In this document: positions 44,733 to 52,789 of the stretch, in pieces
Layout of the letters: every line of letters begins with the position of its first letter
Position numbering within the stretch: the first letter of the stretch is position 1
Source: Bacteroidota bacterium
GTDB lineage: Bacteria > Bacteroidota > Bacteroidia > JABEUT01
DNA length: 64,000 bases
Direction: 5' to 3'
Assembly (NCBI GenBank): GCA_013289475.1
Contig: JABCZW010000001.1
Span: forward strand, 1 to 64,000
The notes under the pieces: generated by a model
Seen by the model: only the letters and a program-made list of their open reading frames with translations
What the model was told of the DNA's origin: nothing
Database searches by the model: none
Position numbers and translations under genes: made by a program

Positions 44733-45766
44733 GCTGTTTGCGGTATTATAACAGTTGTAGTAAATAAGTTGTTTTCCGCTTTGGTTTCAATCAGATCTTT
44801 GCGCGCATACAATAAATATAGCCTGCGCTGTATTGAGCTAAGCCCAAAGCCTGTGCCTTGTCTTGACTGAGATGTTTGTGGGTCAAATGGGTTTTGAATC
44901 GCTATTGCCAGTTGTCCATTCTCAGATTTTACATTGATAGTTATAGTTACTGTCCCGGTAGTATCATAGAGCCCAAACTTTATTGCATTCTCTACAATGG
45001 GTTGCAATAACATTTGTGGCACGGGGAGTTTAAGACTTAGCTCGTCATATTTTATTTCTGTACTCAACCTATGCCCAAAGCGAACTTTTTCAATATCTAA
45101 ATACAATTGCAGATAATGGAGCTCTTCTTCCAGGCTCACCAACAGTTTTTCATCATTCTTCAAAGTACCACGTAAAAAATCGGCAAGCTGTTGTATCATG
45201 TGTCTGGCTTCTTCAGGGCGACTACCCGTAAGTGAACTGATAGAATTCAAACTATTGAATAGGAAGTGAGGGTGAAGCTGCTGGCGCAGTTTATATAGCT
45301 CAGCATCTTTCGATAATTTATCCGCGTCAGCTTTTCTCTTTTCATTTTCACTGTTCTCTTCAAAGCTGAACAGGAGCCAATTTATTAATGCCATCCAACC
45401 TGTCATTAAAAAAGCTATAAAGAAACGGACAGGTAATGATTTGTAAAGAAAAGCAAGGTACGTAGGGTCTGTAATAAGTTGTGATAAAGCCCATTTTACA
45501 ACACCTATCCAAATTGCTGCTATGCAAAAATTCCAAACAAACATATAAAAGAACCTTCCCCTGCCGGGACGATAGTAGCGTAAAATGTTCCTTACTGTTA
45601 AGCCAATACCCATAAGCAATCCATTACTTACGGCACTGTCAATTATTGCTGTTTGTAATAGGAATCCACTCCATGTCAGCACCCAAGCCTGCAGAGTACC
45701 CCATGCAATCCATAAAAGGATTATCGGAAATATCATTTTTCTATTTGAAAGCTCAGGGGCTTGCAT
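44729..45766 (-). CDS. LytS-type membrane histidine kinase (His_kinase family)
   Basis: 345 residues. Four membrane helices in residues 12-135 have very short loops, so the signal is probably within the membrane or passed on by another membrane protein. The His_kinase domain has phospho-His167 in LHPHFLFNSLNS, and the ATPase part has PQMLLQPIVENAIKFGL and GTGFGLSSIQRRL. It overlaps the LytTR regulator gene by 4 bp and starts 18 bp after the LiaF-like gene, which may act as its signal input. Confidence 0.92.
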   Translation of the reverse strand: MQAPELSNRKMIFPIILLWIAWGTLQAWVLTWSGFLLQTAIIDSAVSNGLLMGIGLTVRNILRYYRPGRGRFFYMFVWNFCIAAIWIGVVKWALSQLITDPTYLAFLYKSLPVRFFIAFLMTGWMALINWLLFSFEENSENEKRKADADKLSKDAELYKLRQQLHPHFLFNSLNSISSLTGSRPEEARHMIQQLADFLRGTLKNDEKLLVSLEEELHYLQLYLDIEKVRFGHRLSTEIKYDELSLKLPVPQMLLQPIVENAIKFGLYDTTGTVTITINVKSENGQLAIAIQNPFDPQTSQSRQGTGFGLSSIQRRLYLLYARKDLIETKAENNLFTTTVIIPQTA

Positions 45767-45784
45767 GGCTGATTTCTTTATCTA

Positions 45785-46615
45785 TTAATAACTAAGTATG
45801 TCAATACCTGCAAAGATAGAGGTACCATCGATTACCAATACCTTATCGGGATTATGCTTTGCTGTGGCAGGGTTTCTTTTGTCTTCCACGCCTCCAAAGA
45901 TCGAAACCATCTTTGATTGTATCTCCCAATCGGCAGGAACAATAATTTTTGTGCCTCCGAATATTTGCACCAATTCCAATGTTACTTTGCCTTTAATATC
46001 TGCTTGGCTAAGATTTATTTCAGCTCCGCCGAAAATGTTCACCACATCTCCACCCTTAAAGTCTTTCGATACAATTACTTTATGCACACCGCCAAAAATA
46101 GAAACGGAATCAATAAAATCATCTTGCGAATATGCTGTAGCAGGGGGAGTTTGCCCATATTTAGCTTGATATTTCCATTGCCATTTTTTGCTTTTGCTCT
46201 CCCAATATGCATTGTTATGCCAGTCCCAATGACGCCTTTTAGGGCGTAATATCATAAGTAGGCCCGCGCTTATTATAATTATTGGCCATATATAATCTGA
46301 TATATTAAGGTTAGGATAGAACTCTTCAGTCAGGAAAACACCTCCTACCAGCATTACAATAGGCCAACCACCCAAACGGAAATTGTGTCGTGCCCCAATA
46401 TAAAAACCAACTGCAATTACTATCATTGGCCAGGTAAATAGCCAGTCAGGGAAAATTACAGCATTAAGTTGTTTTAAAAGAAGTATTACACCTATAGCTA
46501 AAATTATTATTCCTCCAAAAAATCTTCCTGAGCGGGAGTGATGGTGTATATCATCTGATATTCGTTTAGTATAGTCAGGTTGTGTTTCTGTGAATTTGTT
46601 GTCTTGCGTTTCCAT
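45785..46615 (-). CDS. LiaF-like membrane protein
   Basis: 276 residues from METQDNKF; a longer frame opening at 46678 is rejected because its first codons lie upstream of the -7 box at 46633-46640. Four membrane helices (about 30-130) are followed by a cytoplasmic, Trp-rich linker (KRRHWDWHNNAYWESKSKKWQWKY). The C-terminal domain (about 170-275) carries three IFGG repeats (VSIFGGVHKVIVS, VNIFGGAEINLS, VQIFGGTKIIVP) typical of LiaF_C / cell-wall-active-antibiotic response proteins, plus a fourth VSIFGGVED. LiaF-type proteins modulate envelope-stress kinases. It is the first gene of the operon. Confidence 0.85.
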   Translation of the reverse strand: METQDNKFTETQPDYTKRISDDIHHHSRSGRFFGGIIILAIGVILLLKQLNAVIFPDWLFTWPMIVIAVGFYIGARHNFRLGGWPIVMLVGGVFLTEEFYPNLNISDYIWPIIIISAGLLMILRPKRRHWDWHNNAYWESKSKKWQWKYQAKYGQTPPATAYSQDDFIDSVSIFGGVHKVIVSKDFKGGDVVNIFGGAEINLSQADIKGKVTLELVQIFGGTKIIVPADWEIQSKMVSIFGGVEDKRNPATAKHNPDKVLVIDGTSIFAGIDILSY

Positions 46616-46632
46616 GATATTGAAATTTGATA

Positions 46633-46640
46633 CAAATGTA
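46633..46640 (-). promoter_or_regulatory. -7 promoter box of the LiaF-LytST-TonB receptor operon
   Basis: The minus strand reads TACATTTG, matching TAnnTTTG, 18 bp upstream of the ATG at 46615. It fixes the translation start of the LiaF-like gene. Confidence 0.55.
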
Positions 46641-46728
46641 TAGTAGTTGAATACTACCCTGTTAAGGCAAATAGGCAATAAAACATGAAAAGTCGGTAAA
46701 TGGCAGGAACAAGTCGGTAAGCGGAGCC

Positions 46729-48276
46729 TTAATGAGAATCTACCGGTAAGGTCACATTCTTTTTAAATTTTTGCAAGTATAAGAATGGTATACAGCAAAG
46801 CATAAAAATACCGACAAATAGGTAAACATCGTTATAAGAAAGCAATAGTACCTGTCTTGTAACGGCCCCATCCATAGCCCTATAGGTCATTTGTTGCGCC
46901 TGTTCATGGCTGAAACCTTTTGACATAAAATTATTAAGCATCATATTCATACGGCTAGTAGCAGCGTTACTGTAATTGTTAACGTAACTTACCATGTTGT
47001 TACGGTGCAGCGCTATTCTGTTATTTAGTATTACGGTACTTATTGCTATACCAAATGAACCGCCCAACTGGCGCATCATATTATTTAAGCCTGTTCCTTG
47101 CCCCATTTCTTTACCATGCAAATCTTGTACAGCAAGGGTTGTAAGCGGAACAAAAAGCAATGACATTCCAATACCACGCACGATCAATGGCCAGAAGAAA
47201 TTCTCGGTACCTGATTGAAGATTAGAGTTTGCCATGAGGTATGAAAAGCCAAAAAACAATAACATACCCGCAGTTGACATAAATTGGGCCGGTACCCCTT
47301 TTTTCAACATTGTACCCACAAAAGGCATCATACAAATGGTCGCAATTCCACCCGGAAACAATATTTCACCGGTTTGTAAGGCAGAGAAACCAAGAAGGCT
47401 CTGGCAGAAAATTGGGAATACAAATACTGAAACATACATAGCAAAGCCAAGCATAAAGGATGTAAACATGCCTATACTAAAGCTTCGATGTCGCATAATT
47501 TTAAAATTTACTACCGGCGATTCATAGTGTAACTCGCGCCATACAAACGAAATCATAAATACTATTGAAGTGACAGCAAGGACACATATCAACGTACTGT
47601 GAAACCAGTCTTCCCTATCGCCACGTTCCAGAAATATTTGCAGGCTACCTATGGCCACAAGGAGGAATAGTATTCCCCACCAATCTACTTTCTCACCCTT
47701 TTGGCTTTTAGGCGAGGGGTTAATAAAGGTTATAACCAGGAAAACGGCAATGGCACCAACCGGGACGTTTACATAAAATATCCAAGGCCATGAAAGGTGA
47801 CTTGTAATATAACCCCCAATGGTTGGGCCAACCGTAGGGCCAAACACAGCGCCAAGCCCAAATAGGGCAGTTGCCATACCCATTTCTTCACGGGGCCATG
47901 TTTCAAGTAATATTGCCTGTGCAGGGGAAAGCAGGCCACCACCTGCAAAACCCTGTAGTACACGAAATAAAACTAATTCACCTAAGCTATGTGCATGCCC
48001 ACAAAAGAAGGACGCAACAACGAATGCTATAATAGAAAACAGGAAGTAATTTTTTCTGCCAAATTTATTGCCGATCCAACCCGACATAGGAAGTATTATA
48101 ACGTTGGCGACGGTATAAGATGTAACAACCCAGCCAACTTCATCAAGTGTGGCACCAAGGTTACCCATAATATCAGGGAGGGAAACGTTAACAATAGTAA
48201 CGTCAATAAGTTCGAGCAGGGCGGCAAGTATTACCGTTATGGTAATAATCCATTTTCTCGCACCTGTCTCTGCCAT
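46729..48276 (-). CDS. DHA2-family MFS multidrug efflux transporter (EmrB/QacA type)
   Basis: 515 residues with 14 predicted membrane helices. Helix 1 region LELIDVTIVNVSLPDI with Asp is the DHA2 signature D1, GWIGNKFGRKN is motif A and GLGAVFGPTVGPTIGGYI is motif C of antiporters. It should export drugs or other amphipathic compounds with proton motive force. No EmrA-type adaptor or TolC gene is adjacent, so partners may lie elsewhere. Minus-strand -7 boxes are present at 48297-48304 (TATCTTTG) and 48305-48312 (TAAATTTG). Confidence 0.92.
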   Translation of the reverse strand: MAETGARKWIITITVILAALLELIDVTIVNVSLPDIMGNLGATLDEVGWVVTSYTVANVIILPMSGWIGNKFGRKNYFLFSIIAFVVASFFCGHAHSLGELVLFRVLQGFAGGGLLSPAQAILLETWPREEMGMATALFGLGAVFGPTVGPTIGGYITSHLSWPWIFYVNVPVGAIAVFLVITFINPSPKSQKGEKVDWWGILFLLVAIGSLQIFLERGDREDWFHSTLICVLAVTSIVFMISFVWRELHYESPVVNFKIMRHRSFSIGMFTSFMLGFAMYVSVFVFPIFCQSLLGFSALQTGEILFPGGIATICMMPFVGTMLKKGVPAQFMSTAGMLLFFGFSYLMANSNLQSGTENFFWPLIVRGIGMSLLFVPLTTLAVQDLHGKEMGQGTGLNNMMRQLGGSFGIAISTVILNNRIALHRNNMVSYVNNYSNAATSRMNMMLNNFMSKGFSHEQAQQMTYRAMDGAVTRQVLLLSYNDVYLFVGIFMLCCIPFLYLQKFKKNVTLPVDSH

Positions 48277-48296
48277 ATTACACCAAAATTGAGGTG

Positions 48297-48312
48297 CAAA
48301 GATACAAATTTA
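48297..48312 (-). promoter_or_regulatory. two adjacent -7 boxes for the DHA2 transporter gene
   Basis: TATCTTTG (48297-48304) and TAAATTTG (48305-48312) on the minus strand both fit TAnnTTTG, back to back, 21 and 29 bp upstream of the ATG. Confidence 0.45.
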
Positions 48313-48335
48313 GCAAGGCATGACGGCTCGGTATC

Positions 48336-49319
48336 TTATTTGATACCTTCTAATTTAGCAGGTAAATTCCAGTACGAACTCAGATTAGTATTCAACATGG
48401 AAGCTCTCTTTAAGTAATCATTTAAAGCTTCTGATTGAGAGTGTGTTTCCTCTTCAGAATAATATATTGGGTCCCCGTTTATTCCAGCCAAAAAATTGAA
48501 CAAGCATTTAGGAAGGTATGTGGTATTATAGCCTCCTTCAAGCACTGCAAAAACGTTTTTAAACTTATTCTTTAATAATTGCCCTATCTTATAATATGTG
48601 CCCGCCGATATGCGTAATTGCAAAAGCGGGTCCTCAATATGTGCATCAAAACCAGCGGATATTCCTACTACATCGGGTGAAAATTGTTCGGCAATGGTCA
48701 TAAAGTTATTTATGGCGTGCATGAAAATATCATCGCCACTTTCGGGAGGTAAGGGCACATTAACAGAATAGCCTTTGCCTTTTCCTTCACCAATCTCTGT
48801 TACAAAACCTCCGCCGGGGAAAGCAGGATATTGATGCAATGACCAGAAAAGTACTTTGTCGGTATTATAGAATGTTTGCAATGTTCCATCGCCCAAGTGT
48901 CCATCAAAATCAAGTATAAAAACCTTTTTGCCTTCATTTACTAATTTTTGCGTAGCTATGGCAATGTTGTTGAACAGGCAAAACCCACTTGCTTTATTAG
49001 GGTACGCATGGTGACCAGGTGGACGCACTATGGCAAAATCATTTTTCATAGATGCCATAATGGCCGCGCCCACGGCATGGGTTGCAATTTCAAAGCTTTT
49101 AGGAGAAGTAAATGTATCTGCATCTATTTGTTCACTATGTGTGCATGCTTCTCTTATCTTTTCTATATGGGCTTTGGTATGCACCAATTCAAGAAAGGGC
49201 TCGCCGTTTATTATGGTCGATTCGGGTAAATTACCCAATGATTCCAACCGGGTTTTGTTTTCGGCATGACCGGGTGGGGTAATATGCTCTAAAAATATTT
49301 TGTTATAAACAAGTTTCAT
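48336..49319 (-). CDS. histone deacetylase-like (AcuC/HDAC superfamily) zinc hydrolase
   Basis: 327 residues. Conserved blocks are RPPGHHAYPNKASGFCLFNN (catalytic His pair), DFDGHLGDGTLQTFYN with zinc ligands Asp and His, GISAGFDAH with the second zinc Asp, and LEGGYN near the end. The usual DVHHGNG block is DGHLGDG here, which keeps the ligands but replaces the second His. The enzyme probably deacetylates a small acetylated amine or acetyl-lysine protein in the cytoplasm. A divergent OYE gene starts 87 bp away. Confidence 0.92.
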   Translation of the reverse strand: MKLVYNKIFLEHITPPGHAENKTRLESLGNLPESTIINGEPFLELVHTKAHIEKIREACTHSEQIDADTFTSPKSFEIATHAVGAAIMASMKNDFAIVRPPGHHAYPNKASGFCLFNNIAIATQKLVNEGKKVFILDFDGHLGDGTLQTFYNTDKVLFWSLHQYPAFPGGGFVTEIGEGKGKGYSVNVPLPPESGDDIFMHAINNFMTIAEQFSPDVVGISAGFDAHIEDPLLQLRISAGTYYKIGQLLKNKFKNVFAVLEGGYNTTYLPKCLFNFLAGINGDPIYYSEEETHSQSEALNDYLKRASMLNTNLSSYWNLPAKLEGIK

Positions 49320-49381
49320 TAAAGAAATTTAATTCTTTGTAAAAATATCATTTATAATAGTTTTTGCAAATAGATAAAAAA

Positions 49382-49389
49382 TACCTTTG
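49382..49389 (+). promoter_or_regulatory. -7 promoter box for the OYE gene
   Basis: TACCTTTG fits TAnnTTTG, 16 bp before the ATG at 49406. It excludes the in-frame ATG at 49364 as the main start. Confidence 0.5.
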
Positions 49390-49405
49390 TCGCTTTATAA
49401 TTTAT

Positions 49406-50506
49406 ATGAAACTATTTGAGAGAGTAACTATAGGTGAAACAGGAATGCTAAGCACTAATCGTATTGCATTAGCTCCTATGACCAATATGCAGAGTAATAG
49501 TGATGGCACATTGGGTGACAATGAATACAACTGGCTTGTGCGCAGGGCAGAAGGCGGTTTTGGAATGGTGATAACCTGCGCCACTTATGTATCAGAGGAT
49601 GGCAAAGGATGGGATGGCGAATTAGGCGCCTGGAGTAATAATCATATGGATGGCCTTACCCGTTTAGCAGAAGGTATACATGATACTGATAGCCTTGCAA
49701 TACTCCAGATCTTTCATGGTGGTGCACGTGCCCCTGAGAAAATTACCGGAGTAATGCCCTGGAGTTCAAGTGCACATATTATACCGGGTAACCCTATTAA
49801 GAGGGTTCGCGAAGGAACCATATTTGATATAGAAAGGGTAATAAGTGATTTTACAAATGCTGCACGCCGTGCCTATAATGCAGGGTTTGATGGAGTAGAA
49901 ATACATGGTGCTCACGGATATTTATTCCACCAGTTTTTAAGTGCTGATACAAATAAGCGTAAAGACGAGTGGGGTGGTGAATCATTTGAAAACCGTTGCC
50001 AGTTGATACGTACAGTTATGCAGAACTTAAGAAGGGAATTGCCTTCAACTTTTATTATTGGTGTTCGTTTATCACCTGAAGACAGAGGCACTTTTAAGGG
50101 TATAGATTTTGATGAAAGTATACAAACCGCTGAAATGCTTGCTGACGAAGGTGCCGACTACATACACATTTCTGCATGGGAGGCATTGAAAAAGCCCGAT
50201 AAATATAAGGATGGAGATAAGACAATTGTAAAATACTTCCGTGAAGCTCTTCCTGAAGAAGTTACTATTCTTGTTGCAGGCGATATCTGGAGCAAGGAAG
50301 ATGCCGAGAAATGTATTAGCGATGGCGCTGATATGGTTGCCTTAGCAAGATGCGCAATAGGTAATCCTGATTGGCCTAAACTGCTTAAGAAGAACGACAA
50401 ATACACAGCGGTAAAGCCACCTTATTCACATGATCAACTTAAGGCGGTTGCTGTAAGCGATGTTTTTGTAGAATACCTTAAGAAGTGGGAAAACTTTATA
50501 AAGTAG
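49406..50506 (+). CDS. NADH:flavin oxidoreductase, Old Yellow Enzyme family
   Basis: 366 residues from MKLFERVTIG. A TIM-barrel with FMN sites is visible: IALAPMTNMQSN (start of strand 1), MVITCATYVSEDGKGWDGELG, ILQIFHGGARAP, GFDGVEIHGAHGYLFHQFLS (substrate-binding His/His region) and SDGADMVALARCAIGNPDWP near the C-terminus. It should reduce activated C=C bonds with NAD(P)H. An aldo/keto reductase gene converges on it 4 bp away, and both may detoxify reactive carbonyls. Monocistronic. Confidence 0.92.
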   Translation: MKLFERVTIGETGMLSTNRIALAPMTNMQSNSDGTLGDNEYNWLVRRAEGGFGMVITCATYVSEDGKGWDGELGAWSNNHMDGLTRLAEGIHDTDSLAILQIFHGGARAPEKITGVMPWSSSAHIIPGNPIKRVREGTIFDIERVISDFTNAARRAYNAGFDGVEIHGAHGYLFHQFLSADTNKRKDEWGGESFENRCQLIRTVMQNLRRELPSTFIIGVRLSPEDRGTFKGIDFDESIQTAEMLADEGADYIHISAWEALKKPDKYKDGDKTIVKYFREALPEEVTILVAGDIWSKEDAEKCISDGADMVALARCAIGNPDWPKLLKKNDKYTAVKPPYSHDQLKAVAVSDVFVEYLKKWENFIK

Positions 50507-50510
50507 GCTA

Positions 50511-51470
50511 CTAATATTTACTTGCCGTATTTAGCTTCTCAATAGAGGTGCTATCCAAATTAAGTTCTACTGATTTAACCAAATCTTCCATTTGAGTAAG
50601 GTTTGTTGCACTTGCTATAGGCGCAGTTATAGAAGGCCTAGCCATTAACCATGCTAAAGCTACCCTTGCAGGGTTTGAATTGTGTTGTTTGGCAACTTCA
50701 TCAAGAGCAGCTAATATTCGTGTACCGCGTTCATTCATATAGTTTGATACCACTCTACTTCCATGTGCACCATTTGTAGCATCTTCTTTGGTTCGGTATT
50801 TTCCGGTTAGGAAACCTTTGGCTAGCCCGTAGAAGCAAATAACTCCAATACCATTCTTGAGGCAGAAGGGCTCCAATTCTTTTTCATACTCAGCCCGGTC
50901 ATACATATTATACATAGGTTGCAATGTTTGATATATAGGATAGCCAAGTTTTGCGCTTACTTCAAGAGATTTGGCAAGCCTGTCTGCTTTAAAATTAGAA
51001 GCACCAATAGCCCTTACTTTGCCTTGTTTTACCAGTATATTGTATATCTCCAATGTTTCTTCTATCGGAGTATTAGGGTCATCTTCGTGAGATTGATACA
51101 AGTCTATGTAGTCTGTTTGCAAACGCTTGAGGGAAGCCTCAACTGCCTTCATAATATATTTCTTCGATAGCCCTTTCATGCCTTCTCCCATTCCCATAGT
51201 ATGACCAACCTTAGTTGCTATAATAACCTTGTCGCGTTTGCCACTTTGCTTTAGCCAATTGCCAATAACGGTCTCCGATTCACCACCGGTATTGCCCGGT
51301 ACCCATCGGGCATACACATCTGCAGTATCGATAAGGTTGAGTCCGGCGTTGGTAAAAGCATCTAATAGTTTAAATGCCATCGTATCGTCAACCGTCCACC
51401 TGAATACGTTGGTACCTAATGCCAGTGGCCTTGCTTTTATTCCTGATTTACCAAGTTCGCGTAGTTCCAT
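50511..51470 (-). CDS. aldo/keto reductase
   Basis: 319 residues, normal length. The catalytic tetrad is visible: Asp in LIDTADVY, Tyr in DVYARW, Lys in IIATKVGH and His in LYQSHEDD. SNF near 155 (GASNFKADR) and the C-terminal IASATNLTQMEDLVKS fit NADPH binding in AKR enzymes of the YajO/AKR11 type. It converges with the OYE gene. A minus-strand -7 box (TACATTTG, 51491-51498) is 21 bp upstream. Confidence 0.92.
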   Translation of the reverse strand: MELRELGKSGIKARPLALGTNVFRWTVDDTMAFKLLDAFTNAGLNLIDTADVYARWVPGNTGGESETVIGNWLKQSGKRDKVIIATKVGHTMGMGEGMKGLSKKYIMKAVEASLKRLQTDYIDLYQSHEDDPNTPIEETLEIYNILVKQGKVRAIGASNFKADRLAKSLEVSAKLGYPIYQTLQPMYNMYDRAEYEKELEPFCLKNGIGVICFYGLAKGFLTGKYRTKEDATNGAHGSRVVSNYMNERGTRILAALDEVAKQHNSNPARVALAWLMARPSITAPIASATNLTQMEDLVKSVELNLDSTSIEKLNTASKY

Positions 51471-51490
51471 AAAAGAGATTTATACTTTCT

Positions 51491-51498
51491 CAAATGTA
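51491..51498 (-). promoter_or_regulatory. -7 promoter box for aldo/keto reductase
   Basis: The minus strand reads TACATTTG, 21 bp upstream of the ATG at 51470. Confidence 0.5.
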
Positions 51499-51529
51499 CT
51501 ACTTTATGGAAATAAATATCTTTTCTGGT

Positions 51530-51985
51530 TTATATTAAAAATGAAGCATGATCAGGTATGTGGAAGAAGTAATCATCATATTTTTTGCACGAATCGATCT
51601 GGTCACAATAGAACATACGTATACTGGTGTGGTTTTTGCCAAACGCCCTGCAGAAGTAGTAACCAGCTTCGGTATGTGTCATGCGCTTTAAATAACCTTT
51701 TTCATTGAGTGTTTTGTATAGGCAAACTATTGGTAATATTCCACTCCGGGTTTTAGGTATAAAAGCAAATAGGCCGTCATCATTTCTTTTTACGAGTCCC
51801 ATACGGTTAAGGTATGAAAATAATTTTTCTCCTGCAATCCTGTTTTTGAAAATTTCGAAGAAAGATAAAAGATACTTTCCGCCGTCTTCTGTAAGTAATT
51901 CATCAAACCCTTTCAAGGTTTTAGATACGAGTCCGGGGCTTTTAAAGTCGGAAGAGATGTAGGCATTGGATGTGTTTGCTTTCAT
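51530..51985 (-). CDS. unknown 151-residue protein
   Basis: No signal peptide or membrane segment. The centre (about 30-70) is helical and amphipathic (GGKYLLSFFEIFKNRIAGEKLFSYLNRMGLV), followed by a compact domain with Cys at about 89, 111 and 126 and Tyr/Phe-rich strands (GYYFCRAFG, RMFYCDQIDSCKKYDDYFFHIP). I do not recognise the family. The start overlaps the stop of a 43-residue ORF by ATGA, so the two are translationally coupled. No regulatory or phage signature is visible. Confidence 0.6.
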   Translation of the reverse strand: MKANTSNAYISSDFKSPGLVSKTLKGFDELLTEDGGKYLLSFFEIFKNRIAGEKLFSYLNRMGLVKRNDDGLFAFIPKTRSGILPIVCLYKTLNEKGYLKRMTHTEAGYYFCRAFGKNHTSIRMFYCDQIDSCKKYDDYFFHIPDHASFLI

Positions 51986-52113
51986 GATTTTTCTTGTTTT
52001 GGTTTAATGACTCGGTTATAGTATTTGAAGAAATCATAGCCTGCAATATGATTCTTTGCAGTTAACGGACCTTTTACATGCTTCTCAGCATCGCCTGGAA
52101 AATAAGAAGGCAT
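51982..52113 (-). CDS. small ORF (43 residues) coupled to the 151-residue gene
   Basis: Too short for standard gene calling. Starting at ATG 52113 the frame reads MPSYFPGDAEKHVKG, then a Tyr/Lys-rich end (YDFFKYYNRVIKP) and stops in TGA. Its stop overlaps the ATG of the gene at 51985 in an ATGA arrangement, and the frame stays open upstream of the start for another 22 codons without another ATG. No known family. The overlap and sensible composition are the support. Confidence 0.45.
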   Translation of the reverse strand: MPSYFPGDAEKHVKGPLTAKNHIAGYDFFKYYNRVIKPKQEKS

Positions 52114-52311
52114 GCAAACAGCATTGCTGCTGCTATATAAGGAGTTGGTGTTGTGAAAAACTTTATTTTCATAAGGTTGGTTTTAGTTTGTTATACAAAA
52201 CTAAATGTCACCCATTCTGGAAAAGTTAAGCGTACGTTACCAAAGTTTTACTAAATCCCCGCGCCCGAAAACATTGGTATACAGGGCTTTGCAAGAGGAA
52301 GCAACCCTATT

Positions 52312-52770
52312 TTACTGGAACTTTCTGCCCTCTATTTTTTCAATCCCTTCTCTCATATGTTGAGGAATGGTTACTGTTTCATTCTTATTGAAATCGAATA
52401 GTACAATTACATCCTGTCCTTCGGCACAAACTTCATTTTTATTATTCAGTATACGGTGATGAATGCCAAAGCTTGAGTTCTTAATAAATTCTACCCTTGC
52501 TTCAATTGTAATATTGCCGGGGTAGAAGAGGGGCTTCTTAAACTGGCAGGAAGAAGACACCAGTAATGGTCCAAGTCTTTTTGTTTTGTAATCACTGTCG
52601 AACCCCGATATTTCCCAGTAGTTTACACGGGAGGCCTGCATGAATTTAAAATACGTTACGTTATTGATATGCCCGAACATATCCATTTCACTCCAGTCTA
52701 AACGTAATGGGAGTTTAATAGGGAAGTTAAGAGTGGTCGGCGTAGGGGTTTGTTTTTCTTCGTTGTTCAT
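52312..52770 (-). CDS. acyl-CoA thioesterase, 4HBT/YbgC hotdog family
   Basis: 152 residues. The hotdog hallmark LRLDWSEMDMFGHINNVTYFKFMQASRVNYW includes the catalytic-type Asp and the HINN turn, followed by a KRLGPLLVSSSCQFKKPLFYPG strand pair and a VELIKNSSFGIHHRI-like strand (actual VEFIKNSSFGIHHRI). It should hydrolyse an acyl-CoA thioester. The -7 box at 52776-52783 puts the transcript start at about the A of the ATG, so it may be leaderless. Gene-free stretch 51986-52311 holds only the small ORF described above. Confidence 0.88.
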   Translation of the reverse strand: MNNEEKQTPTPTTLNFPIKLPLRLDWSEMDMFGHINNVTYFKFMQASRVNYWEISGFDSDYKTKRLGPLLVSSSCQFKKPLFYPGNITIEARVEFIKNSSFGIHHRILNNKNEVCAEGQDVIVLFDFNKNETVTIPQHMREGIEKIEGRKFQ

Positions 52771-52775
52771 ATAAA

Positions 52776-52783
52776 CAAATATA
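52776..52783 (-). promoter_or_regulatory. -7 promoter box for thioesterase, leaderless geometry
   Basis: The minus strand reads TATATTTG and its last G is 6 bp from the A of the start codon. Confidence 0.45.
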
Positions 52784-52789
52784 CAGGAT

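Noticed and set aside
46616-46678. Upstream start for the LiaF-like gene
   Set aside because: It extends across the -7 box at 46633-46640, so the transcript would not contain it.
49364-49405. Upstream start of the OYE gene
   Set aside because: The -7 box at 49382-49389 lies inside this stretch, and the extra residues are unlike the OYE family start.
52074-52172. 32-residue minus-strand ORF with hydrophobic middle (starts MKIKFF)
   Set aside because: It overlaps the coupled 43-residue ORF in another frame for part of its length and has no gene or promoter context of its own. The ATGA-coupled frame is better supported.
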